From: Streptomycetales bacterium
GTDB lineage: Bacteria; Actinomycetota; Actinomycetes; Prado026
Assembly (NCBI GenBank): GCA_025361995.1
Contig: JANYIP010000322.1
Span: 1 to 15,951, forward strand
Direction: 5' to 3'
Length of the DNA stretch: 15,951 bases
Position 1 is the stretch's first letter, and each line of letters begins with the position of its first letter. Below, piece after piece: positions 1-5,618 of the stretch. The position numbers and the translations under genes are program-made. The notes under the pieces are model-generated. The model was not told the origin of the DNA, did no database searches, and saw nothing but the letters and a program-made list of their open reading frames with translations.

Positions 1-333
1 CAGGTGCTGCTCGCTGATCCCGCCGTACGCACCGGCGATGAGCCGCCGGGTGCCGGCTGGGCCGTACACGTCCAGCGAGGGGCCGGGCTCGACTGCAGGG
101 TGGTACTTGCGGGCGACGTAGTAGCCGCACAAGTCGGCGCAGTGGTCGGCATGCAGGTGGCTGACGAACACCGCGTCCACCGCATCGAGACCGACATAGC
201 GCTGCAACGGCCCGACCGCGCCGCTGCCCAGGTCGACCACCAGGGCGAAGCCGTCGTGCTCCACGAGATAGCACGATGCGGCCGAGTCCGGCCCGGGGAA
301 CGAGCCCGAGCACCCGACGATGGTCAGCCTCAC
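1..333 (-). CDS. MBL-fold metallo-hydrolase (N-terminal part, runs off left edge)
   Basis: The reading frame begins at a GTG (331-333) and stays open for 111 codons to the window edge, so only the N-terminal part is visible. The start GVG-type strand and 'GCSGSFPG' (residues 7-14) are typical of the metallo-beta-lactamase fold. The zinc-binding motif HLHADH lies at residues 59-64 (H59, H61, D63, H64). The start codon overlaps the murI stop by 4 nt (GTGA), so the two are translationally coupled. In M. tuberculosis the gene following murI is Rv1339, an MBL-fold protein reported to act as an atypical cyclic-AMP phosphodiesterase. The same position here makes this a likely orthologue, but the substrate cannot be read from the sequence. 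tRNase Z-like or other phosphodiesterase activity remains possible. Confidence 0.9.
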   Translation of the reverse strand, partial: MRLTIVGCSGSFPGPDSAASCYLVEHDGFALVVDLGSGAVGPLQRYVGLDAVDAVFVSHLHADHCADLCGYYVARKYHPAVEPGPSLDVYGPAGTRRLIAGAYGGISEQHL

Positions 334-1142
334 CTGCGCGAGCCTTCAAACGCGGCGGACTCCACCGTCCCGATCTCAGGACCGAGGAAACGCCGCCCGA
401 GCCGCGCGAACTCGAGCGGGTCGCCGGTGACGAGGAACTGGTGCACCGGTGGTGGCAGGGTCGGCGACCGCAGCAGTCCCTGCGTCGCGAGCGTTCGGTA
501 GACGTCCTTGGCCGTCTCCTCCGCGCTGGACACCAACGTGACCTCGTCCCCCATCACGTACGAGATGACGCCGGTCAGCAGCGGGTAGTGCGTGCAGCCG
601 AGCACGAGGGTGTCCACTCCGGCGGCAGCGACCGGATCGAGGTACTCGTGGGCGACCGAGAGGAGCTCCGGGCCTGCGGTGACACCGGCCTCGACGAACT
701 CGACGAACCGGGGGCAGGGCGCCACCACGAGGTCGATGTCCGGGGCGGCGGCGAACGCGTCCTCGTAGGCGCCGCTGGTGATCGTCGCCTGGGTGCCGAT
801 GACGGCTACGTGGCCGTTGCGGGTGGCCTTCGCGGCCCGGCGTACCGCCGGGTGGACCACCTCGACGACGGGGACCGAGTAGCGCTCGCGGGCATCGCGA
901 AGGACGGCAGCGCTGGCACTGTTGCAGGCGATCACGAGCAGCTTGACGTCGTGCTCCACCAGGTCGTCCATGACCTCGAGGGCAAAGCTGCGCACCTGCG
1001 CGAGGGGCCGGGGCCCGTACGGACCGCGCGCGGTGTCGCCGACGTACCTGATCGGCTCGCCCGGCAGCTGGTCCAGCACCGCGCGGGCGACAGTCAGTCC
1101 CCCGACGCCGCTGTCGAAGATGCCGATCGGTGCGTCAGCCAC
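330..1142 (-). CDS. murI: Glutamate racemase MurI
   Basis: Interconverts L- and D-glutamate to supply D-Glu for peptidoglycan in the cytoplasm. The 270-residue length is normal for the family. The N-terminus carries 'IGIFDSGVGGLTV' (residues 6-18), the glutamate-binding loop. The two catalytic cysteines are in ACNSAS (C73) and LGCTHYP (C183, with H185), each in its expected context. The start is a GTG (1140-1142) giving MADAPIG. No ribosome-binding site is obvious, but a TAGGGT hexamer lies 8 nt upstream, which suggests a leaderless or near-leaderless transcript starting here. Its stop overlaps the start of the downstream MBL-fold gene by 4 nt. cysM lies 68 nt upstream on the same strand. Confidence 0.97.
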   Translation of the reverse strand: MADAPIGIFDSGVGGLTVARAVLDQLPGEPIRYVGDTARGPYGPRPLAQVRSFALEVMDDLVEHDVKLLVIACNSASAAVLRDARERYSVPVVEVVHPAVRRAAKATRNGHVAVIGTQATITSGAYEDAFAAAPDIDLVVAPCPRFVEFVEAGVTAGPELLSVAHEYLDPVAAAGVDTLVLGCTHYPLLTGVISYVMGDEVTLVSSAEETAKDVYRTLATQGLLRSPTLPPPVHQFLVTGDPLEFARLGRRFLGPEIGTVESAAFEGSRR

Positions 1143-1150
1143 GATCGCCC

Positions 1151-1156
1151 ACCCTA
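1151..1156 (-). promoter_or_regulatory. Putative -10 element for murI (TAGGGT)
   Basis: Read on the minus strand, TAGGGT (matching the actinobacterial TANNNT -10 consensus) ends 8 nt before the murI GTG. No convincing -35 hexamer is seen 17-18 bp upstream. If used, transcription would start at or next to the start codon, so murI and the MBL gene could be expressed independently of the cysteine genes. Confidence 0.4.
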
Positions 1157-1168
1157 TGCCCGCTCCGT

Positions 1169-1205
1169 CTGACGATCCGTTTGATCTGTGCCAACCGATC
1201 GTCAG
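1169..1205 (-). terminator. Inverted repeat between cysM and murI
   Basis: CTGACGATC (1169-1177) and GATCGTCAG (1197-1205) are perfect 9-bp arms around a 19-nt loop. The repeat starts 5 nt after the cysM stop codon and lies upstream of the murI promoter element. There is no T-run, so it is not a canonical intrinsic terminator. It could be a U-less terminator or RNA-processing hairpin ending the cysteine operon, or an operator. The structure is certain from the sequence; its role is inference. Confidence 0.4.
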
Positions 1206-1210
1206 GCGGG

Positions 1211-2158
1211 TCAGGCCCAGAGCTGGCCGTCGAGGGCGTCCTCAGCGGCGTCCAGGTCCCCCTCGTACGCACCGGTCGAGAGGTACTTCCAGCCGCCGTC
1301 GCACACGATGAGCGCGATGTCGGCGCTGCGCCCGGCCGCCACGACTTTGCCCGCCACGCCGAGCGCCGCGTGCAGGATCGCCCCGGTCGAGATGCCGGCG
1401 AAGATGCCCTCCTGCTCCAGGAGCTCGCGCATCCGGCGTACGGCGTCACGGGGGCCGACCGAGAAGCGGGTGGTGAGCACGGATGCGTCGTACAGCTCCG
1501 GGACGAAGCCCTCGTCGAGGTTGCGCAAGCCGTAGACGAGCTCGCCGTAGCGCGGCTCGGCGGCCACGATCTCGACGCCCGGCACACGCTCGCGCAGGTA
1601 GCGGCCGACGCCCATCAGGGTGCCGGTAGTGCCCAGGCCGGCCACGAAGTGCGTGACCGTCGGCAGGTCCGCCAGGATCTCTGGCCCGGTGGTGCGGTAG
1701 TGCGACTCGGCGTTGGCGGGGTTGCCGTACTGGTAGAGCATCACCCACTCGGGGTGCTCCGCAGCGAGGCCCTTGGCGACCCGTACGGCTTCGTTGGACC
1801 CGCCGGCCGCCGGCGAGGCGATGATCTCGGCGCCCCACATGCGCAGCAGCTGCGACCGCTCCGGCGAGGTGTTCTCCGGCATGACGCAGATGAGGTGGTA
1901 CCCCTTCAGCTTGGCCGCCATCGCAAGCGAGATCCCGGTGTTCCCCGAGGTCGGCTCGAGGATGGTCGCGCCGGGCCGTAGCGACCCGTCGGCCTCGGCG
2001 GCCTCGATCATGGCCAGGGCTGGCCGATCCTTGACGGACCCGGTCGGGTTGCGGTCCTCGAGCTTGGCCCACAGGCGTACGTCGGCCGACGGCGAGAGCC
2101 GGGGCAGCCCGACCAGCGGGGTACCGCCGACGGACTCGAGCAGCGAGTCGAAGCGCAC
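1211..2158 (-). CDS. cysM: CysO-dependent cysteine synthase CysM (O-phosphoserine sulfhydrylase)
   Basis: A PLP enzyme that adds sulfur from thiocarboxylated CysO to an aminoacrylate made from O-phosphoserine, giving CysO-cysteine. The 315-residue protein has the PLP lysine K43 in 'NPTGSVKDRPA', the substrate loop TSGNTG (70-75) and the phosphate-binding loop GTTGT (176-180). 'EPRYGELVYGLRNLDEGFVP' (201-220) matches the region of M. tuberculosis CysM that holds the arginine (R220 there, R212 here) selecting O-phosphoserine over O-acetylserine. The C-terminus ends in 'DALDGQLWA', as in the mycobacterial protein, whose C-terminal tail enters the active site. The start is GTG at 2158, 15 nt after the cysO stop, so the genes are co-transcribed. 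Together with cysO and mec this identifies the CysO route rather than CysK. Confidence 0.95.
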   Translation of the reverse strand: MRFDSLLESVGGTPLVGLPRLSPSADVRLWAKLEDRNPTGSVKDRPALAMIEAAEADGSLRPGATILEPTSGNTGISLAMAAKLKGYHLICVMPENTSPERSQLLRMWGAEIIASPAAGGSNEAVRVAKGLAAEHPEWVMLYQYGNPANAESHYRTTGPEILADLPTVTHFVAGLGTTGTLMGVGRYLRERVPGVEIVAAEPRYGELVYGLRNLDEGFVPELYDASVLTTRFSVGPRDAVRRMRELLEQEGIFAGISTGAILHAALGVAGKVVAAGRSADIALIVCDGGWKYLSTGAYEGDLDAAEDALDGQLWA

Positions 2159-2173
2159 GGGCTCAGGGCCTGC

Positions 2174-2452
2174 TCAGCACGCCCCGCCCGCGACTGCGGG
2201 CAGGATCGTCACGTTGTCACCCTCGGCGACGGCGGCAGTGAGCCCGCCCAGGAAGCGCACGTCCTCGTCGTTCAGGTAGACGTTGACGAAGCGGCGCAGC
2301 TGGTCGTTCTCCACCAGCCGGTCGCGCAAGCCGGGGTGCCGGCTCTCGAGGTCGGCGATCAGGTCGTCCAGGGTCGCGCCGGTCCCCTCGACCGCCTTCG
2401 CTCCTGCCGTGTAGGGACGAAGGATCGTCGGAATCCGTACCTCGACCGCCAT
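2174..2452 (-). CDS. cysO: Sulfur carrier protein CysO (MoaD/ThiS family) with GG-Ala-Cys tail
   Basis: A small beta-grasp ubiquitin-like protein (92 residues) that carries sulfide as a C-terminal thiocarboxylate to CysM. 'IPTILRPYT' near the N-terminus and 'RRFVNVYLNDEDVRFLGG' and 'VTILPAVAGG' towards the C-terminus match mycobacterial CysO. The start at ATG 2450-2452 is supported by an AAGGAG Shine-Dalgarno (2464-2469) 11 nt upstream; the frame is open further 5' but runs through a tandem repeat and the end of mec. Oddly, the protein does not end at the diglycine: Ala and Cys follow before TGA. A free C-terminal glycine is needed for adenylation and sulfuration, so the tail must be removed first or the family tolerates it. 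The neighbouring JAMM peptidase is the obvious processing candidate. Confidence 0.93.
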   Translation of the reverse strand: MAVEVRIPTILRPYTAGAKAVEGTGATLDDLIADLESRHPGLRDRLVENDQLRRFVNVYLNDEDVRFLGGLTAAVAEGDNVTILPAVAGGAC

Positions 2453-2463
2453 GACCGTGAACT

Positions 2464-2469
2464 CTCCTT
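2464..2469 (-). promoter_or_regulatory. Shine-Dalgarno site that fixes the cysO start
   Basis: On the minus strand AAGGAG (extended AAGGAGAG, 2462-2469) precedes the ATG at 2450-2452. It selects the 92-residue CysO over longer in-frame starts that would read through the tandem repeat. Confidence 0.8.
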
Positions 2470-2490
2470 GGGTGGCTTGCTGGTGTGCTG

Positions 2491-2555
2491 CTGTGGCCGG
2501 GTCCTGTGGCCGGGTCCTGTCGCGGGGTGCTGTCGCGGGGTGCTGTCGCGGTGTC
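2491..2555. repeat. 13-bp tandem repeat, five copies, between mec and cysO
   Basis: Five head-to-tail 13-bp units fill the sequence right up to the mec stop codon (2556-2558). Copies 1-2 (2491-2503, 2504-2516) read CTGTGGCCGGGTC. Copies 3-4 (2517-2529, 2530-2542) read CTGTCGCGGGGTG. Copy 5 (2543-2555) reads CTGTCGCGGTGTC. A degenerate sixth unit may extend into the end of mec. The two pairs of identical neighbours suggest recent slippage or unequal exchange. The period is not a multiple of three, so the array is non-coding in origin. It sits in the leader of cysO. Confidence 0.95.
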
Positions 2556-2978
2556 CTACGCGGAGTCCAACACCGCGACGCACCTGACTTCTTCCTCGGT
2601 GATCTCACCATCGACGATCCGGTACGACCGGACCTCGTCGACCGCCGGGTCCCGGGTGGAGACCAGCAGGTAGTGAGCCGCGGGCTCGGATGCGTACGCC
2701 ACGTCCGTCCGCGACGGGTACGCCGGGGTCGCGGTGTGCGAGTGGTAGACGACCACCGGCTCCTCGCCCCGGGCGTCCAGGTCGCGGTAGAGCTTGAGCA
2801 GGTCGCCGGAGTCGAACTCGTAAAACGTCGGGGACATCGCGGCGTTCAGCATGGGCACGAAGCGCTCCGGGTGGTCGCTGCCGACCGGTCCGGCGACGAT
2901 GCCGCAGGCCTCGTCCGGGTGGTCCCGGCGGGCGTGAGCGACGATCTGGTCGACCAGATCCTGGGCGATGGTGAGCAC
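2556..2978 (-). CDS. mec: JAMM/Mov34 metallopeptidase Mec (CysO-cysteine peptidase)
   Basis: A zinc peptidase that releases cysteine from the CysO-cysteine adduct. The 140-residue protein is a minimal JAMM/MPN domain with all catalytic residues: E23 in 'DEACG', then H79-S-H81, S89 and D92 in 'HSHTATPAYPSRTD', matching the HxH-x7-S-x2-D motif. The start is GTG (2976-2978), with TAGTCT 6 nt upstream, so it may begin a leaderless transcript. It is followed by a 13-bp tandem repeat and then cysO. The order mec-cysO-cysM is that of M. tuberculosis Rv1334-Rv1336. Because CysO here ends GG-Ala-Cys, the enzyme may also trim the carrier, as QbsD does for QbsE in thioquinolobactin synthesis; that second role is inference. 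Confidence 0.94.
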   Translation of the reverse strand: MLTIAQDLVDQIVAHARRDHPDEACGIVAGPVGSDHPERFVPMLNAAMSPTFYEFDSGDLLKLYRDLDARGEEPVVVYHSHTATPAYPSRTDVAYASEPAAHYLLVSTRDPAVDEVRSYRIVDGEITEEEVRCVAVLDSA

Positions 2979-2984
2979 GTCACC

Positions 2985-2990
2985 AGACTA
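2985..2990 (-). promoter_or_regulatory. Putative -10 element for mec (TAGTCT)
   Basis: On the minus strand TAGTCT fits TANNNT and ends 6 nt before the mec GTG. The -35 region is weak (a TGACC-like sequence about 19-20 bp upstream). Use of this site would separate mec-cysO-cysM expression from clpS-DUF2017. Confidence 0.35.
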
Positions 2991-3012
2991 TCGACAGCAG
3001 CGCCGCGCGCGG

Positions 3013-3552
3013 TCAGGGCAGGCAGCGCAGCAGCGTCTCCTGCAGCCAGCTCAGCCAGTTGTAGATCTCGAAGGACTGCCGGGCCGGGTGGTCCGGCGGG
3101 AGGCCCGCCAGCTGAGCCTCCCAGTCCTCGTCGACGGACAGCGCTGTCCCGATCGCCAGCCGCAGGTCGGTCAGCGCGCCGAGCCAGGCCTCGACCTCCT
3201 CCGGGCTCAGCGGACGTTCCACGCCGGGCTCCTCGAGGGTGGCGATCACGGCGAGCGCCGCCGCATGCTTGCGCTCGCGCAGGCTGTTCTCGGTGTACCG
3301 ACGGAACTCTCCCGACGACTCGGGGTCGTCGGCATAGGCGTCCGGGAAGAGCCGCGCCAGCACCGGGTTGTCGGACGGCGCCGTCGCGGTCCCGATCCCG
3401 ACCATCGCGGCGAGCGGGTCCGCGTCGGCAGCGACCTCGGGGGCGACCAGGTCGGCGAGCTGGGCGAGCAGCCCGAGCAGGACCGGCGCCTCGAGCTCGT
3501 GCACGGTCAGCAGGACGGCCCCGCGCCTGCGCCGGAACCGCGTCGGGGCCAT
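3013..3552 (-). CDS. DUF2017 family protein
   Basis: A 179-residue, largely alpha-helical acidic protein of unknown function that follows clpS in actinobacteria (Rv1332 in M. tuberculosis). The N-terminus 'MAPTRFRRRRGAVLLTVHELEA' is basic and then enters helices. The middle part has 'PDAYADDPESSGEFRRYTE' and the C-terminus 'EIYNWLSWLQETLLRCL', typical of the family. The chosen ATG (3550-3552) overlaps the clpS TGA by one base (TGATG), so it is translationally coupled to clpS; an upstream in-frame start would add 9 residues inside clpS. The conserved pairing hints at a link with ClpS/ClpP proteolysis, but no catalytic motif is visible. Confidence 0.87.
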   Translation of the reverse strand: MAPTRFRRRRGAVLLTVHELEAPVLLGLLAQLADLVAPEVAADADPLAAMVGIGTATAPSDNPVLARLFPDAYADDPESSGEFRRYTENSLRERKHAAALAVIATLEEPGVERPLSPEEVEAWLGALTDLRLAIGTALSVDEDWEAQLAGLPPDHPARQSFEIYNWLSWLQETLLRCLP

Positions 3553-3863
3553 CAGTCGTCCTGCTGCAGGGTGGCCCACAGCCCGTACCCGTGCATCGCG
3601 GTGACGTCGCGCTCCATCTCCTCGCGGGTGCCGTTAGACACCACGGCCCGGCCCTCGTTGTGGACGGCGAGCATCAGCCGGTCCGCCTCGGCCTGGTCGT
3701 ACCCGAAGTACGTGCGGAAGATGTACGACACGTACGACATGAGGTTGATCGGGTCGTTCCAGACCAGGGTGATCCACGGGCGGTCCGGGCGGATGTCCGT
3801 CTCGGCGACCGGTTGCTCAAGCTCGACCGGCGCGGTCACGGTGGCGGCGGTCACGCGGCCCAT
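3552..3863 (-). CDS. clpS: ATP-dependent Clp protease adaptor ClpS
   Basis: Delivers N-degron substrates (destabilising N-terminal residues) to the Clp ATPase. This 103-residue protein has an unstructured N-terminal tail (about residues 1-28) followed by the ClpS core. The core includes 'PWITLVWNDPINLMSYV' (29-45), where N36 and D37 line the N-degron pocket, and 'AVHNEGRAVV' (66-75), where H68 is the conserved pocket histidine. The C-terminal 'HGYGLWATLQ' is also typical. The start is ATG 3861-3863. It is the first gene of the leftward cluster, coupled to DUF2017 by a TGATG junction. Only 29 nt separate it from the divergent aminotransferase gene. Confidence 0.95.
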   Translation of the reverse strand: MGRVTAATVTAPVELEQPVAETDIRPDRPWITLVWNDPINLMSYVSYIFRTYFGYDQAEADRLMLAVHNEGRAVVSNGTREEMERDVTAMHGYGLWATLQQDD

Positions 3864-3892
3864 GGTGGCACGGCCCGCGTACGGTAGGGGTC
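3864..3892. promoter_or_regulatory. Compact divergent promoter region, clpS / class-V aminotransferase
   Basis: A 29-nt gap between two divergent start codons. On the plus strand TACGGT (3880-3885) lies 7 nt before the GTG at 3893, as expected for a leaderless transcript. On the minus strand TACCGT (3881-3886) overlaps it and lies 17 nt before the clpS ATG. The -35 boxes would fall inside the opposite coding regions and are weak. Initiation in the two directions is likely to interfere. Confidence 0.35.
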
Positions 3893-5599
3893 GTGCCCTC
3901 GCTCCCCGAGCCGCCCCTGCTCCGCCAGATCCGTGAGTCGGTCATCGGCGACGACCAGGTGATGCCGGGGCCCTACGGTCCGCGCCGGGTGACCTATGCC
4001 GACTACACCGCGAGCGGGCGCGCCCTGGGGTTCATCGAGGAGTTCATCCGCGAGGAGGTGCTCCCCCGCTACGCGAACACGCACACCGAGTCCAGCGGCA
4101 CCGGGCTGCAGACCACCCGCCTGCGCGAGGACGCCCGTCGCATCATCCGCGACGCCGTGAACGGCGACGACGACACCTGCGTGATCTTCACCGGGCCCGG
4201 CTCGACCGCTGCGATCGACAAGCTCGTCGGGGTGCTGGGCATCCGGATCCCGGCCGACCTCGACCGCAAGTACGGGCTGTCGGCGCAGATCCCGCTGGAC
4301 CAGCGCCCGGTCGTGTTCATCGGGCCCTTCGAGCACCACAGCAACGAGCTCCCGTGGCGCGAGTCCATCGCTGACGTCGTGGTGATCGGCGAGGACCCGG
4401 ACGGCCACATCGACGTCGCGGCGCTGGAGCGCGAGCTGATCGCTCATGCGGCACGGCCGTTGCGGATCGGCGCGTTCAGTGCCGCCAGCAACGTCACTGG
4501 GATCGTCAGCGACACCCACGCGATCTCGGCCTTGCTGCACCGGCACGGGGCGCTGGCCTGCTGGGACTTCGCGGCGGCCGGGCCGTACATCGACATCGAG
4601 ATGAACCCGCGCTGCGCCGACCACCCGCTGGCGTACAAGGACGCGATCGTCCTGTCGCCGCACAAGTTCATCGGCGGGCCAGGGACGCCGGGGGTGCTCA
4701 TCGCGCGGCGCGACCTGCTCACGAACAGCGTCCCGGACGTCGTCGGCGGCGGGACCGTGGCGTACGTGAACCCGAGCGAGCACGTCTACCTGACCCACCC
4801 CGTGCACCGCGAGGAGGGTGGCACGCCGGCGATCGTCGAGTCGATCCGGGCCGGGCTGGTGTTCCAGCTCAAGAGCGCCGTCGGGGTCGACGTGATCCGC
4901 GCGCACGAGGCCGCCTTCCTCGACCGCGCGGTCTCGACCTGGGGCGAGCACCCGAACATCTCGATCCTGGGCAACCCTGACGCCGAGCGGCTGTCCATCG
5001 TCTCGTTCACGATCCGGCGGCCGGGTGGGCGCTACCTGCACCACAACCTGGTCGTAGCGATCCTGAGCGACCTGTTCGGGATCCAGTCCCGCGGCGGCTG
5101 CTCGTGCGCCGGGCCGTACGGGCACCGGCTGCTGGGCATCGACATCGAGCGCTCGCACGAGTTCGAGCGGGAGATCACCCTCGGCTGCGAGGGCATCAAG
5201 CCGGGCTGGGTGCGGGTCAACTTCAACTACTTCCTCAGCAAGGCCGTCTTCGCGTACATCGTGGACGCCGTCGCGCTGGTCGCGGACCACGGCTGGTCGC
5301 TGATGAGCGACTACCGGTTCGACCCGGCGACCGGGATGTGGCGGCACCGCGACGGCCCCGTGGAGCCCCCGCTGCGCCTGACCGACGTCAGGTACGACGA
5401 GGCCGGCGTGCTGCGCTACCCGGCCGCGCAGGAGACGGCGCCGGAGTCGGCGCTGGCTGAATACCTGGCGCAGGCGCGGGCAATCTTCGCGTCGCGCTCG
5501 GAGCCCGACGAGGCCGTGCCGCTGCACGGGTACGGCCTCTCCGACGACTTCGAGGCCCTGCGCTGGTTCGACCTCCCGGCCATCTGCCTCACCCCCTGA
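3893..5599 (+). CDS. Class-V aminotransferase / cysteine-desulfurase-like PLP enzyme
   Basis: A fold-type I PLP enzyme of 568 residues, longer than SufS/IscS (about 400). The aminotransferase-V domain spans about residues 35-465. PLP-site features are D225 ('CWDFAAAGPYID') and K258 in 'SPHKFIGGPGTPG'. 'FEHHSNELPWRES' (147-159) is the family's substrate-side segment. 'SRGGCSCAGPYG' (399-410) places C405 where SufS has its catalytic Cys in GHHCA, with a second cysteine, C403, beside it. This suggests sulfur or selenium abstraction, although the reaction is not proven. Residues 470-568 are an extra C-terminal region I do not recognise. The start is GTG 3893, with TACGGT 7 nt upstream and no Shine-Dalgarno. 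It diverges from clpS and the CysO cysteine cluster and converges with hmgA across a 19-nt gap. Confidence 0.85.
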   Translation: MPSLPEPPLLRQIRESVIGDDQVMPGPYGPRRVTYADYTASGRALGFIEEFIREEVLPRYANTHTESSGTGLQTTRLREDARRIIRDAVNGDDDTCVIFTGPGSTAAIDKLVGVLGIRIPADLDRKYGLSAQIPLDQRPVVFIGPFEHHSNELPWRESIADVVVIGEDPDGHIDVAALERELIAHAARPLRIGAFSAASNVTGIVSDTHAISALLHRHGALACWDFAAAGPYIDIEMNPRCADHPLAYKDAIVLSPHKFIGGPGTPGVLIARRDLLTNSVPDVVGGGTVAYVNPSEHVYLTHPVHREEGGTPAIVESIRAGLVFQLKSAVGVDVIRAHEAAFLDRAVSTWGEHPNISILGNPDAERLSIVSFTIRRPGGRYLHHNLVVAILSDLFGIQSRGGCSCAGPYGHRLLGIDIERSHEFEREITLGCEGIKPGWVRVNFNYFLSKAVFAYIVDAVALVADHGWSLMSDYRFDPATGMWRHRDGPVEPPLRLTDVRYDEAGVLRYPAAQETAPESALAEYLAQARAIFASRSEPDEAVPLHGYGLSDDFEALRWFDLPAICLTP

Positions 5600-5618
5600 C
5601 CCGGTCAACGCCCTGGAG

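Noticed and set aside
2491..2555. CRISPR array
   Set aside because: The 13-bp units are directly adjacent with no spacers, so it is a simple tandem repeat.
2453..2611. A 53-residue N-terminal extension of CysO
   Set aside because: It would translate the tandem repeat and the end of mec; the ATG at 2452 has a good Shine-Dalgarno and matches the family's N-terminus.
2451..3887. A 478-codon plus-strand frame across cysO, mec, DUF2017 and clpS
   Set aside because: The translation is low-complexity Arg/Pro-rich and lies antisense to four recognisable genes.
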